Below, in pieces: positions 46,108-55,316 of a DNA stretch of 64,000 nt (position 1 is the first letter of the stretch; every line of letters starts with the position of its first letter). The notes below the pieces were generated by a model. The model did no database searches, was not told the origin of the DNA, and was given only the letters and a program-made list of their open reading frames with translations. The translations under genes were made by a program, and so were the position numbers. This stretch comes from Hanleya hanleyi (lineage: Eukaryota; Mollusca; Polyplacophora; Lepidopleurida; Hanleyidae): contig JAVTVY010037189.1 of NCBI GenBank assembly GCA_036873755.1, positions 1 through 64,000 on the forward strand, read 5' to 3'.

Positions 46108-48163
46108 TCAGATCATTGATAAGTATTTAGATTTGAAACTCTGTACTGAGGAGGCACTTTGTATGTCAGCTGGTAAGGAATTCCAAAAAGATGGTCCAGA
46201 ATATGAAAGACTCTTTTTGAAAAGCTCTGAATGTGGGAACGGGATTATCAGCTTATCTTTACTTGATGATCTTAGGGTTCTTTCCTGTGGAACAGTTGTA
46301 GAGAAAAGCTGTCTCATGTAATTTGGGTACAGGCCATTTAAGGATTTGTAGACAGTTACAGCTTTGGTGTACACAACTAATTCGTCTACTATCTGCCATT
46401 GTAGAATTCTGAAAAGTGCAGCTATTGGAGTGTCTTTTGATTTGTCTAGTATGAGTCGCGCAGCAGTTTTTTGAAGCTTGTACATTCTATTCATTAACTG
46501 GTTGGAACAGTTTCCCCAAATAGACAGACAGTAGTTAATGTGGGGCATTATGTAGCCATTGTAATAAAGTAATCGTGTGTTTTGGGACATTAATTGCTTG
46601 TGCCTCCTCAGTACAGAGAGGAGCCTTGATATAGTTCTACATAAACTGTCAACATGTTCTTTCCATGAAAGATTTTTATCAATGTGGAGGCCAAGTAATT
46701 TCTGGTGCACGACATTATCTACAGTAGAACCATTGACAGTGATGTTGAAGTTATGACCACAGTTTTTCAATTTCCGTGAAGTTCCTATTAACTTTGATTT
46801 GGTCTTCTCAGGATTAATAAGCATTTTGTTTTCTGAACACCATTGACCTGCACTTGTCATATTTCTGTTTAGTTTTTCTTGAATAAGTGCTACTGATTTT
46901 GAGAAGGTGTGAAGTGTAGTGTCATCAGCGTATAATTCATAATCACACCCATCCATATGCAGGATAAAATCATTTAAATATAAAATAAATAACAGTGGTC
47001 CAAGAATGGACCCCTGTGGTACACCAGTTTGGACAGATAATGGTTCAGACAGTACATTACCTATGGACACCCTCTGAAATCTCGATCTAAGATATGAAGA
47101 AATCCATTGGATAGCGCTGGTATTTAACCCATACATTTTTAGTTTCTTGATTAGTAGTTCATGATCAATCAGGTCAAAAGCTTTCTTGAAATCAGTCATC
47201 ACTGCTCCGACTAATTCTTCATTATCGATTGCTTTCATCCATTTCTCAGTTAATCTTGTTAAGGCAGTGAAGCAGGAGTGTTGGGGCCGAAAGCCAGACT
47301 GGGCATCATTTAGTAGGTTATGAGCAGAAATGTGGGTATAAAGCCAGTCGTGAACATGTCTTTCTAATAGTTTTGACAGGACGGGAAGAATTGAAATAGG
47401 TCTATAGTTTTCGGCTTTGTTTACAGACCCTGACTTGTGTAATGGGTATACTTTTGATTCTTTCCATTTATCAGGAAAAATACCAGTCAATGCTAAGGTT
47501 GAGCATTTCAGTAACTGACGGGGAAATAATATCAGCACTTGCCGTGAGAAATTTTGGGCTGATGCCATCTAATCCTGTACTTTTGTTAGTGTCGAGTTGT
47601 GAGAGGTAGTTATATACAAATTCCGTAGTCACAGGAGGTATGGAAAAGACATTTTCTGGGGGTAGTCTCTCTGCTACAAAGTCTTTTAGTTTATTCAGAG
47701 ATATTGAGAGATCATGGTTGCCTTTTGGTAGCAGTCTTTCAGCAGCATTCACGAAAAAAATGACTTGTCTCTTGTCTGTCTGAATCGAAACTGGCGGAGA
47801 GTTTGTATCTTTTGGGCATACTTTATCAATGATCTTCCATGGGTTTTTGTTTGATTTGTTTTGTATGAGATTTTTAAGGAGGTCTTGTTTGGCTTCATGT
47901 ATAAGACTATTGACATTGTTTTTCATTTGTTTTGCTGTCCTAGTATCATTCTGTTTTGAAAGTCTATCTCTTTCCTGCATGGCATGTATTATTTCTTCAT
48001 CTAGCCATTCCGGCTGACGAATTCGTTTTACTCTTTTCTCTTTTACTGGAGCATTTTGGTCAATAATTTTTATGAAAGAACAAGTCCAGTTGTCCAGTGC
48101 AACATTGGGATTTTTACAATCTACAAGGGTTCACCAGTCCTCAGCTTGGAGCTCACTTCGGAA
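46108..48163 (-). pseudogene. RT of L2/CR1-like LINE, copy 2 (RT intact, endonuclease missing)
   Basis: A single 486-codon frame (47568-46108) covers the whole RT from the palm through YADD to the SFWNSLPADIQ end. It is better preserved than copy 1 because it lacks the ~110-bp insertion. The upstream linker (47980-47471) is in another frame with a ~55-bp deletion. No endonuclease follows upstream; the homologous block ends at 48163. It cannot retrotranspose alone. Confidence 0.85.
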
Positions 48164-49640
48164 TTTGATAACTTTTTGGGCTGATGTCTTCTGCTGATAA
48201 CTTCAGCAGAAGACTGTAGATCCAGGCCGGTAAATCCAAAAAATTCACTTACATTTGAGCTCATGGTGTGTAACAGGTTAATGGGGTCCTCCATCTTGAA
48301 AATTTTCAGATCTAGCCACTAGTCCTGACAGAAGTTTGTCTAAGCTAATACTCCTTATTCATGCATGAAAGTTGGGGGTAACTTTGTCCTGTTTGTTCAC
48401 TGGAACTTTAAGAATCTTATGAACTGGTCAAACACATTGAAATACTATTTTGAACTAACAATACTTGAGTTTGACTGGGAGACTAAAAACAGAGCATGCA
48501 TGCTAGTCGGCCAACTTGGATGGAAGACTGTATTTTATGTAAAATGAAAGAAATCGGTTTGTTGCATAAGTTTTAGTATATGTGCATGCTTTTTGGTGTG
48601 TTTTGTTAGTTACGTCTGGATTGCTGGATTGTTGACTTGTTTTTGTTGGAATGCTTGTTTTGTTTTGTTTGCTCGTCGCTATATAGCTGATGTATTGCTG
48701 AACGTGACGTTAAACTTCAATTATCTATGGCTCTCTCTGATCAGGGAGAACCAAGAAACACGCACAGGGGGTCAGTGGTCCGTTTCTGCCATTCTGATAG
48801 ACTGGAAAGTAATGTTGCAATTTGTGAAACGCTTCCTCACGTACGAATCCGGCCAGGCCACATATGTGTTCTGCTAGATTAAACGGTGGATGTAATCAGA
48901 GACATGAAGCAGAAGAAGTAGACCCAAGTAAGATGGGACATGTAACCGATAGGCCAGAATGACAAAGGGAGATGCAGCAGAAGATAACTGCATGAAAATT
49001 ATACTGGGAGAGAATATCGACCATAATATTCCGAAAAAATAGAGACGTGAAACGGGCGGAGAGAGTAGTGAACCGCAGCCAGATGACACACCGAACACAC
49101 AATTCGACGATCAATCTCTATTAACTCAAGAGACGGAGCCTGCCTTTATCCATGCAGCAGAGGCGCCAGTTATAGACAACATGGGCACGACCCATACGTC
49201 AAAGTAAACAAGACCAGCCCACTATCAGAGATGTGGAATGGGGTGAAACCCGTCATAAGAACAGGGTAGGATCTTACGGCTGATGAATGAGGATGGAAAA
49301 GCCTTCCTCGTTCCAGGACAACTGAAACTGATGGAGAATATTTTCTTTGGTGAGATCTACCGCCAGGTGTTCTAGAACATCTGGGTGGATGGAGACACAA
49401 CATCAATAGCAAAAATCGATAGACAAGACGACTAATGCTTGCCGGCAGGTTGTCCAGTCCGTTCAATAGAGGATACGTCAGTAGTATAGAGGGTGGATTT
49501 AATGTCAGTATGTATGACGTCACTTCCGGTCTGCGTGAATAGGGCATTCTCTTGGGGATGTGTTCCTCCGCGGTGATGCGATCTGGCGGTGATGCGGTCT
49601 GCCTCCGGGGACAGAACGTAGTCCCAAATAAGTGGGTTTT
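48164..49640. other. No gene recognised
   Basis: The left part is AT-rich. From about 48880 the sequence is less AT-rich and may be eroded element sequence, but no frame shows a domain. 'tatgacgtcacttccggtct' at about 49510 recurs at about 50728, so the virus-like element's outer part may start near 49.5 kb. Confidence 0.45.
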
Positions 49641-49659
49641 CGTGAGAATGTTCGCCATT

Positions 49660-50340
49660 CTTCAGGGCGAGAGGGGCCCCTTGTGGACTGATTGGGTCGA
49701 GTGAAGCGTCAAAGTGAAGCGCTCCTCGAGAGCCATCCAATCATGAGTGGGTACATGTAAAATTAGGATTTGTTCCGAAAATATAAAAAGCGGAAAACGG
49801 ACTTTACCTCTACAAGAGGGGGAAACTCCTATCAACCCTATCCCAAACGGCTAATATCGGTCTCTGGTTTATCGGGTCCTCCTGAGAGAGGTGGGGTGGG
49901 GGAGTGGGGGTATGTAAATTTAGGATTTGTCCCGAAAATATAAAAAGCGGAACACGGAATTTACCCCTACAATAGAGGAAAACCCCTATCAACCCTATAC
50001 CAAAGGGCTAATATCGGTCCCCGGGCTTATCGGGGTCTGCCTATCAAGTCATGGGTGGGTGCATGTAAATGAGGATTTGTTCTCGAAAATATAAAAAGCG
50101 GAACACGGACTTCTCCCCTACAATAGGTGAAAACTCCTATCAACCCTATCAAAAAGGGCTAATATCGGTCCCCCGGGCTTAGCGGAGCCTGCTGAGAGAG
50201 GCAGGGCGGGTGTATGTAAATTGAGGATTTGTCACCAGAAATATAAAAAGCGGAACACGGACTTTACCCATACAATAGGGGAAAACTCCTATCAACCCTG
50301 TCTAGTGGGTTTATCAATTCATGGGTGGGTGCATGTAAAA
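49660..50340 (+). repeat. Terminal-array sequence of the virus-like element, with four ~150-bp TATA-bearing units
   Basis: 49675-49730 matches the 152-bp unit of the 1840-2890 array ('gactgattgggtcgagtgaa', 'tcaaagtgaagcg'). Four tandem units follow at about 49745, 49908, 50050 and 50210. Each has 'catgtaaa', 'aggatttgt', AATATAAAAAGCGGA, 'cggactttaccc' or variants, 'gaaaactcctatcaaccct' and a cggtc...cgggcttatcgg segment. A related single unit lies at 3185-3260. Orientation is the same as in the left array. Confidence 0.8.
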
Positions 50341-50880
50341 TTAAGGGTACTCATCTTACATCCGGGTTTTTTCGGTGTAGTTTACTGCGCAGGTCACGTG
50401 GTTTGGTGGGTCTGCGCAAGTGTGTGACTTGACCAAAAATACTATCTCCGAACACAGAGGAGTTCCAAATTTTCCTTACACCTTAGACGTATGGAATGCA
50501 TGTACTAGAACACCCGGGACCTCTTCAACATACGAGGTTTCAACACCCGGGATTTTCCACCCGGGCTTTCCCCGGCCCGGCCCGGCCCAGCCGCACGCCT
50601 GCGCGGGTTATCAGGCCGCACGCCTGCGCGGCATCACCGGAAGTGCGCGGGTGAATTTCGGGTCAAACGGTCAAAGGTCACATCCAGGTCAAAAGGTCAA
50701 AGGTCCCCCTTCCGGCAATATGCAAGTATGACGTCACTTCATGTCTGCGTGAATCGGGCGTGACCTGGATAGGGTTGGTTGAGCTATATTTGGGTCGTTG
50801 CGTAGGAATGCATATACTGACCTGTATCCAGTCCATTCATCGGTGTGTGTACAACCGGGTACCTACGGTAGGATTTCGTT
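50341..50880. other. Upstream region of PolB remnant
   Basis: GC-richer sequence with inverted GCACGCCTGCGCG repeats (50590-50630) and paired 'caaaggtcacatccaggtca' type repeats. No open frame with a domain. Confidence 0.45.
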
Positions 50881-50961
50881 GACGTCCGCGCCTACATCCG
50901 GGTTCTTCACGTCCTCGTCTACATCAGGGTTCTTGACGTCCGCGCCTACATCCGGGTACTA
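50881..50961 (+). promoter_or_regulatory. Three 27-bp repeats with ACATCCGGG core
   Basis: Exact-length units at 50881-50907, 50908-50934 and 50935-50961, pattern GACGTCCGCGCCTACATCCG plus GGTTCTT. The ACATCCGGG core equals the operator-like core at 9310-9360. It stands about 85 bp before the PolB-tail ATG. Confidence 0.65.
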
Positions 50962-51044
50962 GTATTTCGCTGACGTCCGGTGAACATTACCAGTACGTCA
51001 AGCGAACTCCGGGCTTCTTTAAGTTAGAGTGGAGTGGTGATGCC

Positions 51045-51335
51045 ATGATTTCCCTCTCGTCCAACACGTACTATTGTTACGGTGGAGACGAAAACAACAA
51101 GTTCAGCTGCAAAGGGGTCAGCCGACGCGACCCGGCCATTAACAAAACCCTCTACCTGGACGTGCTCCAAAGCCAAGCCAGAGGGGCACTAACATAGGAT
51201 TCCGAGTCGTCGGCTACCAGATGCGGCCGTACATCCAGCAATGGGATGCCTTCACATTTTTTCTACCCGAAACGGAAAGTCCTTCCCGATGGAGTCCGTA
51301 CCACCTACCCGCACTTGCGAAACTATGACTTTTGA
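51045..51335 (+). pseudogene. C-terminal remnant of PolB-type replication protein
   Basis: From the ATG at 51045 the frame reads a conserved SSNTYYCYGG motif, then a DPAINKTLYLDVL-type segment. It is stopped by TAG at 51195-51197, goes on in the same frame with GFRVVGYQMRPY, and then shifts frame near 51263 to FYPKRKVLPDGVRTTYP, ending at a TGA (51333-51335). I recognise this pattern (Ser/Tyr-rich beta segment, 'GFRV', then FYPKRKV.DG near the C-terminus) as the tail of large PolB-containing proteins in Polinton-like elements. No polymerase catalytic motif is present upstream. It is therefore the opposite end of the protein whose N-terminal part survives at 10009-10932. Confidence 0.5.
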
Positions 51336-51400
51336 TATAGTTTTCTTGATACGAGTTAAAACTATAATTGTAAAAAATAGCGTACACGATAACTGTAAAC

Positions 51401-51486
51401 GTCAGGATGGCCGAGAGGTCTAAGGCGCCAGATAAAAGTGCTGGTCTGCACAATTCAGGTCGTGGGTTCGAATCCCACTCCTGACA
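51401..51486 (+). tRNA. tRNA-Leu-like gene with unusual anticodon loop (AAA)
   Basis: 86 nt without CCA: acceptor arms GTCAGGA/TCCTGAC, D-arm GCC...GGC, long variable arm, and T-arm TGGGTTCGAATCCCA. Box A TGGCCGAGAGG and box B GGTTCGAATCC are intact, and a T6 terminator follows at 51489-51494. The body matches tRNA-Leu. The anticodon loop reads TAAAAGT, giving AAA at 34-36 with A instead of the invariant U33, and the last anticodon-stem pair is mismatched. So it should be transcribed but probably does not decode normally. It sits between the PolB remnant and the shared module, inside the virus-like region. Confidence 0.75.
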
Positions 51487-51527
51487 GCTTTTTTACACAC
51501 CTACGTTATTGTTGACATTCTTTGTAC

Positions 51528-51745
51528 ATATTTCAATCAGAATAGTACTTATCACGGACTACACCCGTAGAGCTACGTATAGGCGCGCATGTGTGAAATG
51601 GTCTATAAAAGACGTCCCTGTGGATCCACACCCCCATTCCTACGGTTGCAGAGCCATAACGTATCCATCCCTATGCGACTCGCATTTTACAGCATGCGAC
51701 CGTGGTTAATTCATTCACGGGTTACAGAGCAGTGGTTCGGTCCAT
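51528..51745 (+). promoter_or_regulatory. ~215-bp shared module next to the capsid cluster
   Basis: Homologous to 9035-9250 and 7022-7237, from 'caatcagaatagtacttatc' to 'ggttacagagcagtggttcgg'. It directly abuts an ATG at 51744. This is the clearest sequence link between the inverted repeat and the capsid cluster. Confidence 0.75.
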
Positions 51746-51878
51746 GTTTGTGGATGGCGACGACAACGAGGGGCGACGCCAGATTCTGAGAGTTCACAGA
51801 AGCGGTCCCCGACAGAGTGGACTCGATGGAGAGGTGTGCTATCACTCACCACTACTGGACAATGGCAGCCATCCTTGA
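51744..51878 (+). CDS. Short ORF behind shared module (44 residues, unknown)
   Basis: MFVDGDDNEGRRQILRVHRS... ending GSHP. No family recognised. It starts exactly where the shared module ends. In the inverted repeat that position lacks the ATG. The sequence after it (to 51941) stays GC-rich and may be a frameshifted continuation (frame at 51862 onward: MAAILDARVMDHERSRR). It is then cut off by the tandem-repeat insertion at 51942. Confidence 0.3.
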   Translation: MFVDGDDNEGRRQILRVHRSGPRQSGLDGEVCYHSPLLDNGSHP

Positions 51879-51941
51879 TGCCCGGGTTATGGACCACGAG
51901 CGCTCACGCCGGAATCAGCGGCGGCTCATTGGCCTCACAGT

Positions 51942-53090
51942 ACCTGAGATACAACACATATCACGAATCGTTAGATTCTTGGTATGCGCTATGGAATAGG
52001 TTTACCAGAAGACTATTCTGTGAAGTCATGTGACGCAGTCAGTATGTCGGCACCTCTTCCCACTTCCCTTATATGTGTTGTAATTTTTACCTGTATATGG
52101 CGAGATTCTGCTGGTGGACGTTTCGTCCCCGAAGCCCGCCCCCTGTACAGACCTTTTGGTCTTTGATACATGTTGGCATTTGTAGGAAGTTGATGCTGGG
52201 TCGACATCGGGCCTTACAGACTAGTCTTTTGTGTTAATTACCGTCATTTACATCTGACAACGATACAGCTCACCAATCTCCAATGTACGAGTTGTCACAG
52301 CGAAACAGCTCACCAATTACCAGTATACGAGTTGTCAGAGCATTTCCATCATAGCTCTCTAGATTTGTATCTAATACCGCTTATGCCGGTGCTAGGGGCC
52401 GTGTGGTCATATCATCCAAGTTGCCACATGAACAGGTACAACAAAAGCGTACCTGAGATACAACACATATCACGAATCGTTAGATTCTTGGTATGCGCTT
52501 TAGAATAGGTTTACCAGAAGACTATTCTGTGAAGTCATGTGACGCAGTCAGTATGTCGGCACCTCTTTCCACTTCCCTTATATGTGTTGTAATTTTCACC
52601 TGTATATGGCGAGATTCTGCTGGTGGACGTTTCGTCCCCAAGGCCCGCCCCCTGTACAGACCTTTTGGTCTTTGATATATGTTGGCATTTGTGGGAAGTT
52701 GATGCTGGGTCGACATCGGGCCTTACAGATTAGTCTTTTGTGTTAATTACCGTCATTTACATCTGACGACGATACAGCTCACCAATCTCCATTGTACGAG
52801 TTGTCACAGCGAAACAGCTCACCAATTACCAGTATACGAGTTGTCAGAGCTCTCTAGATTTGTATCTAATACCGCTTATGCCGGTGCTAGGGTCCGTGTG
52901 GTCATATCATTCAAGTTGCCACATGAACAGGTACAATAAAAGCGTACCTGAGATACAACACATATCACGAATCGTTAGATTCTTGGTATGCGCTTTAGAA
53001 TAGGTTTACCAGAAGACTATTCGGTGAAGTCCTGTGACGCAGTCAGTATGTCGGCACCTCTTCCCACTTCCCTTATATGTGTTGTAATTT
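51942..53090 (+). repeat. ~500-bp tandem repeat inserted in the virus-like element
   Basis: Units at 51942-52450, 52451-52945 and a partial one at 52946-53090, each starting 'acctgagatacaacacatat'. They contain 'ttctgctggtggacgtttcg' and 'ctaataccgcttatgccggt'. Diverged relatives lie at 29919-30060 and 33360-33640. The insertion lies between the short ORF and the promoter of the capsid cluster. Confidence 0.85.
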
Positions 53091-53184
53091 GCCCTATTGA
53101 CCCTGACGCTGTGGCAATGACAACGACCGCGACAGAAAAAGAACTACTCTTTAGAGCCTCCACAGATGCGCTTATGTGCAACCG

Positions 53185-53196
53185 ATATATATATAT
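53185..53196 (+). promoter_or_regulatory. TATA-type core promoter of the virion gene cluster (candidate)
   Basis: ATATATATATAT followed by GAGGG, 108 bp before the first ATG of the cluster (53304). No other TATA sequence is evident before the later genes, whose spacing is only 1-30 bp. Confidence 0.45.
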
Positions 53197-53303
53197 GAGG
53201 GTTAGCCACAGTGTGTGTCATTCACCGTTCGTCATTGGGTCAACCATGTCACCAGTCCTACGAGCCATTCTTCCCCTTACACCCCGGGTAGGGATACACG
53301 TCT

Positions 53304-53753
53304 ATGAAGAAAATCACCATCGTTGAAGACCACGGAGATATTTGCTGGTCGCGCGCCGAGACCGTATCGAATACGGTTACGCTACACCGTGACGGCTGGA
53401 CGAAATTCAAACGGGTGTTGAGCGGTGAGCTCAACGGATCCCTTATCCACATAGACAATGCCATCTACGTACACCGTGGACTCTTCTTCCCACACCTGTT
53501 CCGTTACCAGGACCCTACGCGAGGCTTCACTCTAGAACGCCCAACGACAACGGGGACCCACGTTGTTGTTGTACCCACCACCATCCCAGTTCACTCGTAC
53601 CACATTTACAAGAGCGAGTTATCACGACAGCGGATACACCTCCAACAATGGATCCTCGGTGGCAACATCCCTTCACTTGCGTCATCACAGGACCAACGGG
53701 CTCCGGCAAAACGCACTTCGTCAGGAAGCTCCTTCAACACGCCGACAGCATGA
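53304..53753 (+). CDS. Unknown protein, first gene of virion cluster
   Basis: 149 codons (MKKITIVEDHGDICW...). No family recognised with confidence. A VTLHRDGWTKFKRVL segment (about residues 25-39) resembles the short beta/alpha element of PC4-like ssDNA-binding proteins, but the rest does not clearly fit. The last ~35 codons overlap the ATPase start (53648) in another frame and are low-complexity, so the ancestral protein may have ended earlier. A 26-codon frame from ATG 53248 ends just after this start and could be its displaced N-terminus after a frameshift. Confidence 0.4.
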   Translation: MKKITIVEDHGDICWSRAETVSNTVTLHRDGWTKFKRVLSGELNGSLIHIDNAIYVHRGLFFPHLFRYQDPTRGFTLERPTTTGTHVVVVPTTIPVHSYHIYKSELSRQRIHLQQWILGGNIPSLASSQDQRAPAKRTSSGSSFNTPTA

Positions 53754-54245
53754 TCGCCGCACCCATTGCCCGAGTCGTGTGGTGTTACGGAGAATGGCAG
53801 GCAGCGTATGCAGCAATGCCCCACATCACGTTCGTGGAAGCCTACCCGACCTGGCCGATTTGGAACCGGACACCTTGGTGGTTCTGGATGATCTCATGGC
53901 GGAGATGGATGCGCGAGTCACTCTTTACCAAAGGCAGCCATCATCGACGGCTCAGCATCATCTATATTGTGCAGAATCTGTTCAGTAAAAACAAGGAACA
54001 TCGGAACATCAGCTGAAATGCCCACTACCTGGTGGTCTTAAAAAACTCGAAATATACCACTCCACTGCTGCACCTGGCGAGACATGTATCCCGGCCGCAC
54101 ACAGTTTGCGTTGGAAGCCTCTAAAGATGCCACAACCCCTCAACACGGGTATATGCTCTTCGACCTCAAGCAAGCCACCCCCGATCACCTTCGACTACGG
54201 ACCATTGTACGTGGCGCGAACCCTGACCTTGTACGCTGTCTCTGA
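53648..54245 (+). pseudogene. DNA-packaging ATPase (FtsK/HerA-like), several frame breaks
   Basis: Starts MDPRWQHPFTCVITG; Walker A GPTGSGKTHF is at residues 15-24. The Walker B strand LVVLDDLMAE is encoded around 53872-53902 but in a second frame (shift near 53838). The frame returns before LFTKGSHHRRLSIIYIVQNLF, the arginine/sensor-like region. An in-frame TGA follows at 54014-54016, and one more shift near 54083 leads to a C-terminal part beginning MYPGRTQFALEAS and ending at the TGA 54243-54245. Order and motifs match packaging ATPases of Polinton- and adenovirus-like elements, which pump DNA into capsids. At least three shifts and one stop make it non-functional. Confidence 0.8.
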
Positions 54246-54249
54246 GATT

Positions 54250-54468
54250 GGGTACAACCTGTTAAAAGGCAACGTACCACAGACGCCGGTTCAGAAGACC
54301 AAGTTGGCCAAGCATAAGACAGGTCTCCGAACCCTAGTCCAGAAGGGAGTCGCTCAAACACAAAATAAATAGGTGTTACAGAAAGGCGGCTTTCTTGTGG
54401 CCATCTTAGCACCGCTGGCCGCTTCCTTGTTGGGTCCAGTATTGGGTGGACTGATCGGCCGACAATGA
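54250..54468 (+). pseudogene. Small hydrophobic virion protein, stop in the middle
   Basis: In one frame: a Lys-rich part (NLLKGNVPQTPVQKTKLAKH ... TLVQKGVAQTQNK), then TAG at 54370-54372, then VLQKGGFLVAILAPLAASLL and a Gly-rich hydrophobic end with GGLIGRQ. A basic N-part followed by a QKGGFL turn and a hydrophobic segment recurs, as I recall, in small proteins next to the ATPase in these clusters. The role may be membrane- or capsid-associated (inference). No clear start codon: the beginning overlaps the ATPase end. Confidence 0.5.
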
Positions 54469-54481
54469 ACCACACGAAAAA

Positions 54482-55228
54482 ATGGTTCTCGTCGAACCAC
54501 GGGTCCTTCAAAACCGCCAATCGCCCTACCCTGTCCCACCTACGGTGAAGATCATAAACGCCCTCGATGAAGAGATGCAACTGATCTTACAAAGACCGGG
54601 GTTAAGCGAGAGTGAGAAAGGACAACGGTACAATGAGACGATTCAACGGTACATGACGTTCATGAACCAATACAAAACCCTCTCTACCCCAGCACCGCCA
54701 CCACCACTGACCTCAGCACCGCTCAAACAGCCGCCATTACCAGGGGTACCACCCACAGCCACAGAGTGGGTCCAAGACGAAGTGCTGAAGAGTGTACCTG
54801 CATCGTTCAAGAAACAAGCTGGCCTGGTATTACAACGGATGAAACAGAATCCTAACATGACTTGGAATGGTAAAGGTAAACTACTGATACAGAATCAGCT
54901 GGTCCCCGGTACCCACATGATAGATTTAGTGAATGACCTGATGCGTCAACGCAGGTCGCACACGGATTCTGGATGATGGGAGGTCTTCGCTCAAGGCTTG
55001 AAAGACATGCAAGTACCACAGGAATTGGTGGGGAACCCCCATCGCTGGGCCTGGATGCAGCGTGACTCACAGGTGCACGCACAACGACAGACGCAACCCC
55101 CACACACTTGGGAAGCCGAGTGGGAACCAGTCACCCCCCAAACCACCACAACGACGGGCACCTACTTTTTCGCCCGTTTTACCACGCCACCCCCTGAAAC
55201 TACGTCCATCGAGATCTATGACACGTAG
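54482..55228 (+). pseudogene. Pro-rich virion-cluster protein, one in-frame stop
   Basis: 248 codons from MVLVEPRVLQ, with a single TGA at 54974-54976 after residue 164. Regions: an N-terminal helical part with coiled-coil character (LDEEMQLILQRPG ... YNETIQRYMTFMNQYK); a Pro-rich linker; a conserved helical domain (WVQDEVLKSVPASFKKQAG ... QLVPGTHMIDLVNDLMRQRR); and after the stop a segment with VGNPHRWAWM. I recognise the VPGTH..DLVNDLMR and GNP.RW.WM pattern as a conserved uncharacterised protein always near F54H12.2-like genes in invertebrate genomes. Function unknown, probably structural or assembly. 13 bp separate it from the small hydrophobic gene. Confidence 0.6.
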
Positions 55229-55283
55229 CAAGTCACCGCGTCGATCACGACGATTAGCGCCCAAGGGCTGGAACAACTATTAA
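55218..55283 (+). CDS. 21-residue Arg/Lys-rich peptide (candidate)
   Basis: MTRSKSPRRSRRLAPKGWNN plus Y. Seven of 21 residues are Arg or Lys. It overlaps the previous gene's end by 11 bp and lies 33 bp before the next gene. Its size and charge resemble small DNA-condensing core peptides of adenovirus-like viruses, but so short a frame could be chance, or a shifted C-terminus of the preceding protein. Confidence 0.35.
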   Translation: MTRSKSPRRSRRLAPKGWNNY

Positions 55284-55316
55284 AACCAACAGCAGCAGCA
55301 GGAAAGCTCAGTCGCC

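Larger units (their letters stand above)
44727..48163. repeat. Tandem duplication, unit 2
   Basis: Begins 'tgtgagttcaaatactacca', matching 40336, and runs to 'gagctcacttcggaatttg', where unit 1 continues into the endonuclease region and unit 2 does not. Few substitutions separate the two units. Confidence 0.9.

Noticed and set aside
49170..49658. 162-codon minus-strand open frame
   Set aside because: No domain; composition reflects antisense of GC-richer element sequence.
53563..53988. 141-codon open frame overlapping the ATPase
   Set aside because: Only a short part (about 53838-53922) is the shifted ATPase; the rest is a shadow frame.
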